Made by a program: the position numbers and the translations under genes
Part shown: piece by piece, positions 26,697 through 36,093 of the stretch
How positions within the stretch are numbered: the stretch's first letter is position 1
Layout of the letters: every line of letters starts with the position of its first letter
Assembly: GCF_002095575.1 (NCBI RefSeq)
Contig: NZ_MLJJ01000003.1
Coordinates: 124,001 to 188,000, forward strand
Direction of reading: 5' to 3'
Length of the DNA stretch: 64,000 nucleotides
From: Pantoea septica
GTDB taxonomy: Bacteria; Pseudomonadota; Gammaproteobacteria; Enterobacterales; Enterobacteriaceae
Notes under the pieces: generated by a model
What the model was told of the DNA's origin: nothing
Database searches by the model: none
The model's input: only the letters and a program-made list of their open reading frames with translations

Positions 26697-28286
26697 TTAC
26701 TTTTTGATATCGACTGGATAGAAGATGTGCTTGCCGAACGGGTCGATATCGTAGCCGCTCACCTCCTTACGTACCGGCTCGAAGATGGTCGAGTGAGCAA
26801 TCATCACCGCGGGCATCTGATCATGCATGATCTGCTGCGCCTGCAGGTAGAGCGCGGTGCGCTTGCCCTGATCCGGTTCGGCGCGCGCCTGGGCGATCAG
26901 CTTTTCAAACGGCTGATAGCACCACTTCGAGGAGTTCGAACCGCCCTGGGTCGATTTACAGCTGTAGAGCGGCCCGAAAAAGTTATCGGGATCGCCGGTG
27001 GCGGTGGTCCATCCCATCAGCGCCGCCTGATGCTCGCCGCTGCGCACCCGCTTGAGATACTCGCCCCACTCGTAGGTGACAATCGTGGCCTTGATGCCGA
27101 CCTTCGCCCAGTCCGCCTGAATCATCTCCGCCATACGGCGCGCGTTAGGGTTATAGGGACGGGAAACCGGCATCGCCCAGAGCGCGATTTCCGTGCCGGG
27201 CTTGATGCCCGCCTGCTGTAGCAGCGCTTTGGCCTTCTCGGGATCGTAGCTGTAATCTTTGAGGTCTCTGTTTTCGCTCCAGACCCCCGGCGGCAGAATG
27301 TTCTTCGCCGCGGTGCCGGTGCCTTTGAATATCGCGTCGATGATGGCGGGCTTGTTGATCGCCATCGCCAGCGCCTGCCGCACCTCCACCTTATCCAGCG
27401 GTGCTTTAGTGGTGTTGAACGCGAGGAAGCCGGTGTTCAGCCCCGCTTTTTGCATCAGGTTAATCGCCGGGTTGCTGCGCATTTTCTCCAGGTCGGCGGG
27501 GTTCGGGAACGGCATGATCTGACACTCGCCTTTCTCCAGTTTGGCGAGCCGCACCGAGGCGTCCGGCGTAATGCTGAACACGATGCGGTCCAGCTTCGCC
27601 TTGCCCGCCCAGTAATCAGGAAAGGCCTTATAGAGAATGCGCGAGTCTTTCTGATACTGCACCAGCTGGAACGGGCCGGTGCCGATGGGATCCATATCGA
27701 CCTTCTCCGGCGTGCCCGCCTTCAGCATCTGGTCGGCGTATTCAGCGGAGTGAATCGAGGCGAAATACCAGGCGAGATCGGCGAGGAAAGGCGCCTCCGC
27801 GTGATTCAGGGTAAAGCGGACGGTGTGGTCGTCGACGCGATCGATGCTCTTGATCAGCGTGGTTAACTCCAGGCTGTCGAAGTTAGCGTAGGTGCCGCCA
27901 GAGACGTTGTGGTAGGGATTTTTGCTATCCATCTGCCGCATAAAAGAGAAGATAACGTCGTCGGCGTTGAAATCGCGGCTGGGCCTGAAGGCTTTATTGC
28001 TCTGAAACTTAACGCCTTTGCGCAGGTGGAAGGTATAGACCTTGCCGTCCGGGCTAATCTCCCAGCTTTCCGCCAGGCTCGGCACCAGTTCGGTGGTGCC
28101 ATATTTAAAATCCACCAGCCGGTTAAAAACCGGCACCGCGCTGGCGTCCACGCTGGTTCCCGAGGTATAGAGCTGCGGATTGAAGTTTTCCGGCGACCCT
28201 TCGGCGCAGTAAACCAGCGTTTTCGCGCCGGCATTCTGCGCCAGGAAGGCGGTCAGCAACGCCAGCATCGCTATCTTCACTTTCAT
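26697..28286 (-). CDS. DppA-like dipeptide-binding protein without a linked permease
   Basis: 529-residue periplasmic solute-binding protein with a signal peptide (cleavage after GAKTL-proximal Ala) and strong full-length similarity to E. coli DppA (KTLVYCAEGSPENFNPQL; PIGTGPFQLVQYQKDSR; PYNPNARRMAEMIQADWAKV). DppA delivers dipeptides and heme to DppBCDF and signals through Tap. No permease or ATPase genes are nearby, so this copy either feeds a Dpp system encoded elsewhere or acts in signalling. The second of two adjacent ATGs (28286) is better spaced from GAGGA. It is divergent from the PepT-like peptidase gene. Confidence 0.88.
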   Translation of the reverse strand: MKVKIAMLALLTAFLAQNAGAKTLVYCAEGSPENFNPQLYTSGTSVDASAVPVFNRLVDFKYGTTELVPSLAESWEISPDGKVYTFHLRKGVKFQSNKAFRPSRDFNADDVIFSFMRQMDSKNPYHNVSGGTYANFDSLELTTLIKSIDRVDDHTVRFTLNHAEAPFLADLAWYFASIHSAEYADQMLKAGTPEKVDMDPIGTGPFQLVQYQKDSRILYKAFPDYWAGKAKLDRIVFSITPDASVRLAKLEKGECQIMPFPNPADLEKMRSNPAINLMQKAGLNTGFLAFNTTKAPLDKVEVRQALAMAINKPAIIDAIFKGTGTAAKNILPPGVWSENRDLKDYSYDPEKAKALLQQAGIKPGTEIALWAMPVSRPYNPNARRMAEMIQADWAKVGIKATIVTYEWGEYLKRVRSGEHQAALMGWTTATGDPDNFFGPLYSCKSTQGGSNSSKWCYQPFEKLIAQARAEPDQGKRTALYLQAQQIMHDQMPAVMIAHSTIFEPVRKEVSGYDIDPFGKHIFYPVDIKK

Positions 28287-28407
28287 CATTTCCTCACTTT
28301 TTATTGACTTCCGTTGGTCAGATTCCCTAAATGATCAAGACGCTTTATGGATACCACGTTTTCGTAACATAACGATATCGCTGTTGGCAGACAAATAAGG
28401 ATCGGTG

Positions 28408-29634
28408 ATGACAGCCCTTGCAAATCAGTTAACCCAGCGTTTTTTTCGCTATCTGGCGGTCAGCAGCCAGAGCGACGCTAAATCAGACACCTTGCCGAGC
28501 ACGCCCAGCCAGCACGCCATGGCGCAGCTGCTGGCGCAGGAGCTGACCGCCCTCGGGCTGGATGAGGTGGAAATCGACGACTGCGCCACGGTGACGGCGG
28601 TGAAGCGCGGCAACCGGCCCGCTGCGCCGCGCATCGGGTTTATCACCCATATCGATACTGTTGATGTGGGGCTGTCGCCTGATATTCATCCGCAGATCCT
28701 CACCTGGCAGGGCGAGGATCTGTTGCTCAACGCGCGCGAAGATATCTGGCTGCGCCGCGACGAGCATCCGGAGATCGCCCCCTATCTCGGCGAAGAGATT
28801 ATTTTCAGCGACGGCACCAGCGTGCTGGGCGCGGACAATAAAGCGGCGGTGACGGTCGTCATGACGCTGATGGAGAATTTGCAGGGCGATCACGGCGATA
28901 TCGTGGTGGCCTTCGTGCCTGACGAAGAGATTGGCCTGCGCGGCGCGAAGGCGCTCGATCTGGAAAAACGCTTCAACGTCGATTTCGCCTGGACCATCGA
29001 CTGCTGCGAGCTGGGCGAAGTGGTCTATGAGAACTTCAACGGCGCGTCGGCGGAAATCATCTTTACCGGGGTGCCGGCGCATCCGATGTCGGCCAAAGGG
29101 GTACTGGTTAATCCGCTGCTGATGGCGCACGACTTTATCAGCCTGTTCGACCGCAAGGAAACGCCGGAACATACCGAGGGCCGCGAAGGTTATATCTGGT
29201 TTAATGAGATGCAGGCGGGCGCCAGCCAGGCCACGCTGAAGGCCTCGATACGCGATTTCGATCTGGCGCAGTTTGCCGCACGCAAAGAAGAGCTGCAGCA
29301 GGCCGCGGCGGAGATTGCGCAGCGCTACCCGACCGGCAGCGTCGCCATCAACATCAGCGACATCTACAGCAACATCAGCAACGCCGCGGGCGAGGATCGT
29401 CGCGCGATCGATCTGATCTTTGCCGCCCTGGCGGATCTTGATATCGAGCCAAAGGTGATCCCGATGCGCGGCGGCACCGACGGCGCGGCGCTGTCGGCGA
29501 AAGGCTTGCTGACGCCCAACTTCTTTACCGGCGCGCACAACTTTCACTCCCGCTTCGAGTTTCTGCCGATTTCATCTTTTGTGAAGTCCTATCAGGTGGC
29601 GGAGAGACTTTGCTTGCTGGCGGCGCAGGGCTAA
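28408..29634 (+). CDS. PepT-like tripeptidase (M20)
   Basis: 408-residue zinc aminotripeptidase of the peptidase T family. Visible motifs are the metal-binding HIDTVD, bridging Asp in GADNKAAV, catalytic PDEEIG, and GGTDGAALSAKGLLTPNFFTG with AHNFHSRFEF near the C-terminus. It is well diverged from E. coli PepT (for example LPSTPSQ against VPSTEGQ) and may be a second PepT-type enzyme, so I give no symbol. ATG 28408 is preceded by AAGG; an in-frame GTG lies three bases earlier. It is divergent from the DppA-like gene across 121 bp, suggesting shared control of peptide uptake and cleavage. Confidence 0.88.
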   Translation: MTALANQLTQRFFRYLAVSSQSDAKSDTLPSTPSQHAMAQLLAQELTALGLDEVEIDDCATVTAVKRGNRPAAPRIGFITHIDTVDVGLSPDIHPQILTWQGEDLLLNAREDIWLRRDEHPEIAPYLGEEIIFSDGTSVLGADNKAAVTVVMTLMENLQGDHGDIVVAFVPDEEIGLRGAKALDLEKRFNVDFAWTIDCCELGEVVYENFNGASAEIIFTGVPAHPMSAKGVLVNPLLMAHDFISLFDRKETPEHTEGREGYIWFNEMQAGASQATLKASIRDFDLAQFAARKEELQQAAAEIAQRYPTGSVAINISDIYSNISNAAGEDRRAIDLIFAALADLDIEPKVIPMRGGTDGAALSAKGLLTPNFFTGAHNFHSRFEFLPISSFVKSYQVAERLCLLAAQG

Positions 29635-29650
29635 AGGCTGCGCAGGCGAG

Positions 29651-29681
29651 AAAAAAGGCGGCCACTCGGCCGCCTTTTTTT
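29651..29681. terminator. Bidirectional terminator, pepT-like and ArgT-like genes
   Basis: AAAAAAGGCGGCC pairs with GGCCGCCTTTTTT over a four-base ACTC loop. It is perfectly symmetric, serving both converging genes. Confidence 0.9.
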
Positions 29682-29682
29682 G

Positions 29683-30462
29683 TTATTTCGTCGCGCTGAC
29701 GTCAATGCCGGGAAAATATTTCGCCGCCAGCTTTTTCACCGTGCCGTCATCCTGAATTTTGGTAATCGCCGCATCCAGTTCCTGCTTCAGCTTCGTATCG
29801 CCTTTACGCAGGCCGAAACCGATGCCGGAGCCGAGAATCGCGTCATCCTCGACCGCCTTGCCGGCAAAAACAAAGCCTTTGCCCTGGGGTTTATCGAGGA
29901 AGCCCGACTGGCCGGCGGCCGACATCACCAGCGTGCCGTCCAGACGGCCTGCGACCATATCGTTATAGACCTGATTCTGATCCTGGTAGGAGGTCACGGT
30001 CACGCCCTGAGTCTCCCAGTGCTTCTTGGCGTAGGTCTCCTGAATCGAGCCTTGCAGCACGCCGATATTCTTGCCCTTCAGCGCCTCAGCGGTCGGCTGC
30101 AGCTTCTCGCCCTCTTTCACGATCAGCATGCTTGGAATGCGGTAGATCGGCTTCGTGAAGTCGATGCTTTTCGCCCGCGCCTCGGTGATATTCATCGCCG
30201 AGTTAATGGCGTCGAACTTCTTCGCCTGCAGCGCCGGGATCAGGGCGTCGAAGCTGCTCTCCACCCATTGACAGTTAAAATTCCCGGTGGCGCAAATGGC
30301 CTTGCCCAGTTCGATATCGAACCCTTCCAGCTCGCCCTGCGCATTGCGGCTCTCAAACGGCGCATACTGCGATTCAAGGCCGTAACGCAGCGTTTCCGCC
30401 GCCAGCGCGTGCGCCGAACTCATCATGCCCAGCGCCAGAAAGATCGCATTGATTTTTTTCAT
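29683..30462 (-). CDS. ArgT/HisJ-type basic amino-acid binding protein
   Basis: 259-residue periplasmic binding protein with a signal peptide (MKKINAIFLALGMMSSAHALA) and the family core YGLESQYAPFESRNAQGELE, GFDIELGKAIC and FDALIPALQAKKFDAINSAM. The nearest relatives bind Lys/Arg/Orn or His. AGGGGA precedes the ATG. No cognate permease genes are adjacent. It lies 17 nt after the aminotransferase gene on the same strand, so the two are probably one operon handling an amino acid such as methionine or a basic amino acid. The ligand is not determined. Confidence 0.82.
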   Translation of the reverse strand: MKKINAIFLALGMMSSAHALAAETLRYGLESQYAPFESRNAQGELEGFDIELGKAICATGNFNCQWVESSFDALIPALQAKKFDAINSAMNITEARAKSIDFTKPIYRIPSMLIVKEGEKLQPTAEALKGKNIGVLQGSIQETYAKKHWETQGVTVTSYQDQNQVYNDMVAGRLDGTLVMSAAGQSGFLDKPQGKGFVFAGKAVEDDAILGSGIGFGLRKGDTKLKQELDAAITKIQDDGTVKKLAAKYFPGIDVSATK

Positions 30463-30479
30463 TTTGTTTTCCCCTGAGA

Positions 30480-31640
30480 TTAACCCTTCACCCGACAGAG
30501 CGCTTCTGCGCCGCGCTGCAGAGTGGCGTCGTCTTTTGCAAAAGAGAGACGAATCACGTTGTTATCGGTGCCGTCCATATAAAACGCCGAAAGCGGGATG
30601 GTTGCCACGCCGTGTTCGACGATAAGACGTTTTACCATCTCGCTGTCGGGTTCGTCACTGAAATGTCCGTAGCTGGCCAAAACAAAAAACGAACCGGCGC
30701 ACGGCAGCAGCTTAAAGGGCGAATCCTGCAGCAGCGTCACCAGGCGATCGCGCTTCTGCTGATAGAACGCCGACAGCGACAGATAGTTCTCGGCGCGCTG
30801 CAGATAGTGCGCGAACCCGATCTGCATCGGCGTATCGGCGGCGTACATCATAAACTGGTGCACCTTGACCAGCTCTTCCATCAGCTCGGCCGGGGCAAGG
30901 CAGTAGCCGACGCGCCAGCCGGTCACGTGAAAGGTTTTGCCGAAAGAGGAGACGATAACGCTGCGTTGCGCCAGCTCCGGATGGGTCGCCATGCCGCAGT
31001 GGGCGCGGCCGTCAAACAGGATATGCTCGTAGACTTCATCGGAGAGCACCAGGATGTCGGTGCCGCGCGTCAGCGCGGCCAGCTGCGCCAGATCGGCTGG
31101 CGTCAGCACCTGCGCGCTCGGGTTGTGCGGCGTGTTGATAATGATCATCCGGGTGCGCGGCGTCAGCGCGGCGCGCAGCGCCTCCCAGTCGATGGCGTAG
31201 TCAGGGAATTGCAGCTTCAGGCCGACCGGCGTGCCGCCCTGCAGACGCACCACCGGCGCGTAGCTGTCGAAGGCGGGCTCGAAGAAAATCACCTCGTCGC
31301 CCGGGTTCACCAGCGCCGTAATCGCCATATAGATGCCCTGGCTGGCGCTGCCGCTGATTAGCACTTCGGTCGCGGGATCGTAGTGCCGGCCGTAGAGCGC
31401 GGCGACCTTCGCGGCCAGCGCCTCTTTCAGCGCGGGCCAGCCGGTCATCGGCGCGTACTGATTATGCCCTTCGCGCATGGCGCGGCTGACCGCTTCCACC
31501 AGCGCCGGATCGCACGGAAAGTTGGGCGCGCCCTGCGACATGTTAATCGCCTGATGCTGCGCGGAGAGCTGGCCGATGACGCTGAATATCGTGGTGCCTA
31601 CGTCGGGCAGTTTCGAGGTGACGTTAACGCTGCTTTTCAT
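30480..31640 (-). CDS. ybdL: YbdL-type methionine aminotransferase
   Basis: 386 residues, PLP fold-type I aminotransferase. E. coli YbdL prefers methionine, then His and Phe, with 2-oxo acids. Conserved: KLPDVGTTIF at the N-terminus, the QYAPMTG substrate loop, NTPHNPSAQVL, SDEVYEHI, and the PLP lysine in VSSFGKTFHVTGW. AGGAG precedes the ATG. It is the first gene of a likely two-gene operon with the ArgT-like binding protein and is divergent from a LysR gene across 129 bp. The symbol is by family; it may be a paralogue. Confidence 0.8.
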   Translation of the reverse strand: MKSSVNVTSKLPDVGTTIFSVIGQLSAQHQAINMSQGAPNFPCDPALVEAVSRAMREGHNQYAPMTGWPALKEALAAKVAALYGRHYDPATEVLISGSASQGIYMAITALVNPGDEVIFFEPAFDSYAPVVRLQGGTPVGLKLQFPDYAIDWEALRAALTPRTRMIIINTPHNPSAQVLTPADLAQLAALTRGTDILVLSDEVYEHILFDGRAHCGMATHPELAQRSVIVSSFGKTFHVTGWRVGYCLAPAELMEELVKVHQFMMYAADTPMQIGFAHYLQRAENYLSLSAFYQQKRDRLVTLLQDSPFKLLPCAGSFFVLASYGHFSDEPDSEMVKRLIVEHGVATIPLSAFYMDGTDNNVIRLSFAKDDATLQRGAEALCRVKG

Positions 31641-31769
31641 CGGGCGGACTCCTGCGCTGCTGCATAAAAATGTCGATTTCGTTGATTTCTATTCAACGAC
31701 CCGGCGCTTGAGCCGACAAGCGAATTGTTGTCATAATAGCCATGACTAAATTGCATAGCTGGAGTGATA

Positions 31770-32609
31770 ATGCCGCGTCCTCTGCCGCTTAACGCCATAC
31801 ACGCTTTCCTGGTGACCGCACGCCATCTCAACCTGACGCATGCGGCAGGCGAACTCTGTATTACCCAGGGTGCAGTGAGCCGCAAAATCGCCACCCTTGA
31901 ACACTATCTGGGGTTCGCCCTGTTCGAGCGCCACGCGCGCGGTCTGCGCCTGACCTCGCAGGGCGCGGCGCTGCTGCCGGAGCTGCGTCAGGGTTTCGAG
32001 CTGATAGCGGGCGCGACGGACAAGGCGATGCGCCAGCATGGGTTGATCCGGCTTAAGGCGCCGACCTGCGCCATGCGCTGGCTGGTGCCGCGGCTGGTGG
32101 CCCTGGAGCAGCAGCGGCCGGAGCTGCACGTCGCGCTGACCACCACGCTGGAACATCACGCGCAGCTAGAGGGGTTCGACGCCGCTATTCTGTACGGCAC
32201 GCCGCCGCCTGGGGCGATCCACCTGTTTGACGAGGCGATCACGCCGGTGATGGCGGGCGACGCCGCGCCGCCCGCCGCGCCCGAGGCGCTGGCCTCAATG
32301 ACCTTTCTGCACCCCACCGGCGATACCCGGGACTGGCAGCTGTGGCTCAGCGCTCAGAATACCAGGCTGACGATGACGCGTAATCAGCACTTCAGCACCA
32401 TGGATCTGGCGATCAGCGCGGCGATACAGGGGTTTGGCGTAACGGTGGCGGATATTAATCTGGTGGAGAGCGATCTGGCGAACGGGCGCCTGATTGCGCC
32501 CTTCGCCAGCCGGGTGAAAACCGGGGCGGCCTACAGTTTGCTGCAGCGCCCGGTAAGGGAAGCGCCGCCTTACCTCGCGGATCTGGCGGCCTGGCTGTCA
32601 CGCGCTTAA
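31770..32609 (+). CDS. LysR-family regulator, GcvA-like
   Basis: 279-residue LysR protein. The opening [20 protein letters not shown] and [17 protein letters not shown] are typical of the GcvA branch. The ATG at 31770 has GGAG at 31761-31764; an in-frame GTG at 31764 would place the ribosome-binding site inside the gene. It is divergent from the aminotransferase/ArgT-like operon, its likely target. Its stop overlaps the stop of the chemoreceptor gene by four bases on the opposite strand. Confidence 0.85.
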   Translation: MPRPLPLNAIHAFLVTARHLNLTHAAGELCITQGAVSRKIATLEHYLGFALFERHARGLRLTSQGAALLPELRQGFELIAGATDKAMRQHGLIRLKAPTCAMRWLVPRLVALEQQRPELHVALTTTLEHHAQLEGFDAAILYGTPPPGAIHLFDEAITPVMAGDAAPPAAPEALASMTFLHPTGDTRDWQLWLSAQNTRLTMTRNQHFSTMDLAISAAIQGFGVTVADINLVESDLANGRLIAPFASRVKTGAAYSLLQRPVREAPPYLADLAAWLSRA

Positions 32610-34267
32610 AAGGTGACCCAGTCGGCGCCTGACTCCTCTTTAGGACGCGACGTGCCGCCGGCGGACGGGACGGGACGGTTGTTGCGTGACGGCGCGCTGG
32701 CCAGCGGCTCCTGCGACGAGAGGCGGAAACGGGAGACGGAGGCCTCAAGCGATTCGGTTTGACGCGCCAGCGCGGCGGCGGCGGCGGAGACCTCCTCCAC
32801 CAGCGAGGCGTTCTGCTGCGTAACGCTGTCCATTTCAGTAACGGCGACGCCTACCTGCGAAATGCCTTTGCTCTGCTCTTCCGACGCGGCGGCGATCTGC
32901 TTCATGATGGCGTCCACATCCTGCACCGACTTGAGAATGTGATGCATGGTGTTGCCGGTGTTGCCCACCAGCGCCGCGCCCTTGTCAACGCGCTGCACCG
33001 AATCCTCAATCAGCGCGGCGATCTCTTTCGCCGCGGCGGCGCTACGCTGCGCCAGATTACGAACTTCGCTGGCGACCACCGCGAAACCGCGGCCCTGCTC
33101 GCCGGCGCGCGCCGCTTCCACCGCCGCGTTCAGCGCCAGAATATTGGTCTGGAAGGCGATGCCGTTAATGACGCTGGTGATCTCAGCGATCTTTTTCGAG
33201 CTGCCGGAGATGCCGTTCATGGTAGAGACCACTTCGCTCACCAGCTGGCCGCCCTGCTGGGCGGTCGACGAAGCGGTTTCCGCCAGCCTGCTGGCCTGAC
33301 GGGCATTGTCGGCGTTGAATTTCACCGTCGCGGTCAGCTGCTCCATGCTGGCGGCGGTCTGCTCCAGCGCCGCCGCCTGCTCTTCGGTACGGGAAGAGAG
33401 ATCGTTGTTGCCTGCCGAAATCTCTGCCGCGCCGCGGGAAATATTTTCGGTGCCGCTGCGAATGGCGCTTACCGCTTCGCGCAGGCTATCCTGCATGGCG
33501 CTCAACAGCGGCACCAGTTTGCCGACGCAGTTGCGGCCGAACGGCGTGACCGGCTGGCTGAGATCGCCCGTGGCGATCACGGCGAAATGCTCGCGGATAC
33601 GGTCCAGCGGCTTAACCAGCATGGTGACCAGATAGCGATCGGTAAATAGCAGGATTAGCAGGCCGGCGAACACGGCGGCCATCAGCGTGATTTTGGTCAG
33701 CACGGTCAGGCGATCGACGTTGACGCGGGTCTGATCGAGCTTAATCGCCGCCGCCTGGTTAAAGGCTTCGGCGCTGGCGCCAAAGGTGCGGCTTAGCGCG
33801 GGCGTCACCGTACTGGCGTGCTGACGATAGACCTCGAGCGACCCCTGGCGCGCCTTCTCCAGCTGCGGCGTGACGCCCTCATCGAGCAACTTTTGCCAGC
33901 TGGCGATGGTCTGGTCTACGATCTGCGGCTCCATCGGGCCCGGCGACATCTGCTTAAACTGCGCCAGCTGCTGGGTCATATTGTCCAGCGCCTGCTGTAC
34001 CGGCTTCCAGTCGGCGTCGGCTGGCTGCGCGCCACCGGCTTTCATCTCCATCACGCGCGACAGGCGCGTAATCACGCGGAAATACTGGTCGTTGCCCTTG
34101 CTTAAGGTGGTCATCTGCGCGACCAGATGGCGGTCGACATCATTGCCGTTGCTGAGCTCGCCGAGCGAATGGACGCTGAACCAGCCTACTGCGCACCACA
34201 ACAGGCAAAACAAGCCGAGAATCCACAGCATAACGGCGCGAATCGTGAAGTTTTTTAGTATACCCAT
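32606..34267 (-). CDS. Methyl-accepting chemotaxis protein (Tsr/Tar type)
   Basis: 553-residue chemoreceptor: TM1 near residues 8-30, a periplasmic four-helix domain (about 31-190) and TM2 near 190-210. HAMP and a long cytoplasmic signalling helix pair follow, with the conserved hairpin tip ([18 protein letters not shown]). The C-terminal five residues DWVTF fit the xWxxF tether that recruits CheR and CheB in high-abundance receptors (NWETF in Tsr and Tar). I used the ATG at 34267 with AAGGA upstream. A flagellar-type -10 element lies upstream. The ligand is unknown. Confidence 0.93.
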   Translation of the reverse strand: MGILKNFTIRAVMLWILGLFCLLWCAVGWFSVHSLGELSNGNDVDRHLVAQMTTLSKGNDQYFRVITRLSRVMEMKAGGAQPADADWKPVQQALDNMTQQLAQFKQMSPGPMEPQIVDQTIASWQKLLDEGVTPQLEKARQGSLEVYRQHASTVTPALSRTFGASAEAFNQAAAIKLDQTRVNVDRLTVLTKITLMAAVFAGLLILLFTDRYLVTMLVKPLDRIREHFAVIATGDLSQPVTPFGRNCVGKLVPLLSAMQDSLREAVSAIRSGTENISRGAAEISAGNNDLSSRTEEQAAALEQTAASMEQLTATVKFNADNARQASRLAETASSTAQQGGQLVSEVVSTMNGISGSSKKIAEITSVINGIAFQTNILALNAAVEAARAGEQGRGFAVVASEVRNLAQRSAAAAKEIAALIEDSVQRVDKGAALVGNTGNTMHHILKSVQDVDAIMKQIAAASEEQSKGISQVGVAVTEMDSVTQQNASLVEEVSAAAAALARQTESLEASVSRFRLSSQEPLASAPSRNNRPVPSAGGTSRPKEESGADWVTF

Positions 34268-34325
34268 AGCCAAATCCTTGACGGTGAAAACCGAGAGGGG
34301 CCCGATAATCTCGGGCATAAAGGCG

Positions 34326-34352
34326 TTATCGGCAGGGATTCAGGAAGGTACA
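34326..34352 (-). promoter_or_regulatory. Candidate sigma-28 (FliA) promoter for the chemoreceptor
   Basis: On the minus strand, a perfect GCCGATAA -10 (34326-34333) lies 15 bp after TGTA (34349-34352), where the consensus is TAAA-N15-GCCGATAA. It is about 60 bp upstream of the start codon. The -10 match is exact; the -35 is half. Confidence 0.6.
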
Positions 34353-34427
34353 GCCTTTTAGTTAGCAATAAAGTTGCTCAATGAGTCCGCGCGATGCAGT
34401 GATAACTTTATGATTTAACAGAATTCT

Positions 34428-34461
34428 CGCCGGCAAGGAGAGGGGATAAACCTTGCCGGCG
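34428..34461 (-). terminator. Hairpin after the carboxylesterase gene
   Basis: CGCCGGCAAGG pairs perfectly with CCTTGCCGGCG (11 pairs, 12-base loop), 17 nt beyond the esterase stop on the minus strand. It lacks a clean T tract. Confidence 0.55.
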
Positions 34462-34477
34462 CCTTATTAATTAGCCG

Positions 34478-35995
34478 TCAAAGCTTCACCATGCTTTTCA
34501 TCATCAGGCGAAACAGCCTCAGTCGGGCGCGTAAGAAATTGCGCTTTAGCAGCAGCGCCTCTTTTCCGCCCTCGCCGAACGCCAGCGTGACATCCTCGCC
34601 AGGATGCCAGGCGGGCCAGCTTATCTCACCCTCCAGCCGATGGCTGAAGGCGCTCGCGTCGCGCGCAAAGGCGAACCAGTAATCCGCCATGCGCTGCGCA
34701 AAGGCGCGATCGGCGGCGGTATAGGGCCGTTCGCTGTCGGCGGGCTGCATCGCCGTGAGGGTATTGAGCGTATAGGGCACGTCATTGCCGTGCCAGGCGC
34801 CGTGCGGATAGAGATCGCGCGACTGCTCGGAGATATAGTCGAACCAGTAGCGCCACCCTGGCATGCCGACGTTATGCTGCGCGCGCATCAGGATCCACGG
34901 CATGACGCTGAAGGCCATATCGCGCGCCGCCGCGCGTCCCAGCAGGCGATCGTCGTGAATATCGTAAAGCCACTTCAGCAGCCGGTAGCTGAACGGCCTG
35001 TTGACGCGCAGCTGGCGCATCACCTCGGCGCTGTCGACATTGAAGTACTCCAGCACGCTCGCTTCGTCGCTGTTGCTGCCCGCCATAAGCGGAATGCGAT
35101 GCTGGCGCGCCGCCATAAAGGTATTCAGCATCGGCTGGGGCAGCACGGCATCGCCGGCAATCGGCACCGGCCCTTGCCATAAAGGCGACTCCAGCGGCCA
35201 GAAGGCGTCGGCAGGCAGCGCCCGCAGCTGTTGCGCTGTGGCGTTGGGCAGACCGAAATGCGCCGCGACCTGTTCGCCCTGCTGCAGCGCCGCTTTGCGT
35301 GGTTTGTCCGGCAGGCTATAGGCGCTTTGCACGATGGCTTTATGAAACAGCCCCTCCGCCAGCGGCGAGCAGCAGAGCGAAAGCACGCTGCGCGCGCCGG
35401 AGGATTCGCCGAACAACGTGACGTTGTCACGATTACCGCCAAACGCAGGAATGTTGCGCTGCACCCACTGCAGCGCGGCGATCTGATCGAGCAAGGCGAA
35501 ATTGTTGACTACGCCGCCGTCGCGATACTCTGCGTCCAGCGCAGGATGAGCAAAAAATCCGAGGTGGCCGAGGCGGTAATTAATCGTCACCACTACGGCG
35601 CCGCGCGCCGCCAGCGGCTTGCCGTTATACGGCGGCAGCCCGCCCGATCCCATAACGAAGCCGCCGCCGTGCAGCCACACCATCACCGGCAGCGGCCGCG
35701 CAGGTTCTACGTCGGGGGTCCAGACGTTAAGATAGAGGCAGTCTTCGCTGAGCGGACCGGGATCGCCGCCGCCTGCAGCAACGCAGAGCGCGCGGTTCTG
35801 CCAGCAGGCGGCGCCGAACTCGGTCGCGTCGCGCACCTCGTGCCACGGCGTAACCGGCTGTGGTGCGCGCCAGCGCAGCGCGCCTACCGGCGCGGCGGCA
35901 TATGGAATACCCTTAAAGACAAAGAGATCATCATCCATACTTCCTCTTAACTCGCCTTCAGCTGTGCTAAGGCGCAGAGGTCGTCTGTTTTTCAT
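34478..35995 (-). CDS. Type-B carboxylesterase
   Basis: 505-residue alpha/beta hydrolase of the carboxylesterase-B/cholinesterase family. It has the oxyanion-hole motif LHGGGFVMGSG, the nucleophile elbow GESSG (GESAG in most relatives), and the late histidine in GAWHGNDVPYTLN. There is no signal peptide, so it is probably cytoplasmic. Substrates could be aromatic or aliphatic esters. It lies 98 nt after ydcJ on the same strand, with a 22-bp direct repeat in between, so it may have its own promoter or be part of an operon with ydcJ and the AAHS transporter gene. Confidence 0.87.
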   Translation of the reverse strand: MKNRRPLRLSTAEGELRGSMDDDLFVFKGIPYAAAPVGALRWRAPQPVTPWHEVRDATEFGAACWQNRALCVAAGGGDPGPLSEDCLYLNVWTPDVEPARPLPVMVWLHGGGFVMGSGGLPPYNGKPLAARGAVVVTINYRLGHLGFFAHPALDAEYRDGGVVNNFALLDQIAALQWVQRNIPAFGGNRDNVTLFGESSGARSVLSLCCSPLAEGLFHKAIVQSAYSLPDKPRKAALQQGEQVAAHFGLPNATAQQLRALPADAFWPLESPLWQGPVPIAGDAVLPQPMLNTFMAARQHRIPLMAGSNSDEASVLEYFNVDSAEVMRQLRVNRPFSYRLLKWLYDIHDDRLLGRAAARDMAFSVMPWILMRAQHNVGMPGWRYWFDYISEQSRDLYPHGAWHGNDVPYTLNTLTAMQPADSERPYTAADRAFAQRMADYWFAFARDASAFSHRLEGEISWPAWHPGEDVTLAFGEGGKEALLLKRNFLRARLRLFRLMMKSMVKL

Positions 35996-36013
35996 TACCT
36001 GTTCCCTGATAAA

Positions 36014-36057
36014 GCGTTAAGGCATTATCTACAGGGCGTTAAGATGTTGTCTATGTC
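36014..36057. repeat. 22-bp imperfect direct repeat upstream of the esterase gene
   Basis: Two tandem units both begin GCGTTAAG and share TT and TCTA further in (14 of 22 positions). The period is two helical turns, ending 18 bp or more from the esterase start. It could be an operator; nothing else supports this. Confidence 0.4.
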
Positions 36058-36093
36058 CTTAGTGCATTTGCAGATTATGCTGAATCGTCGCCG

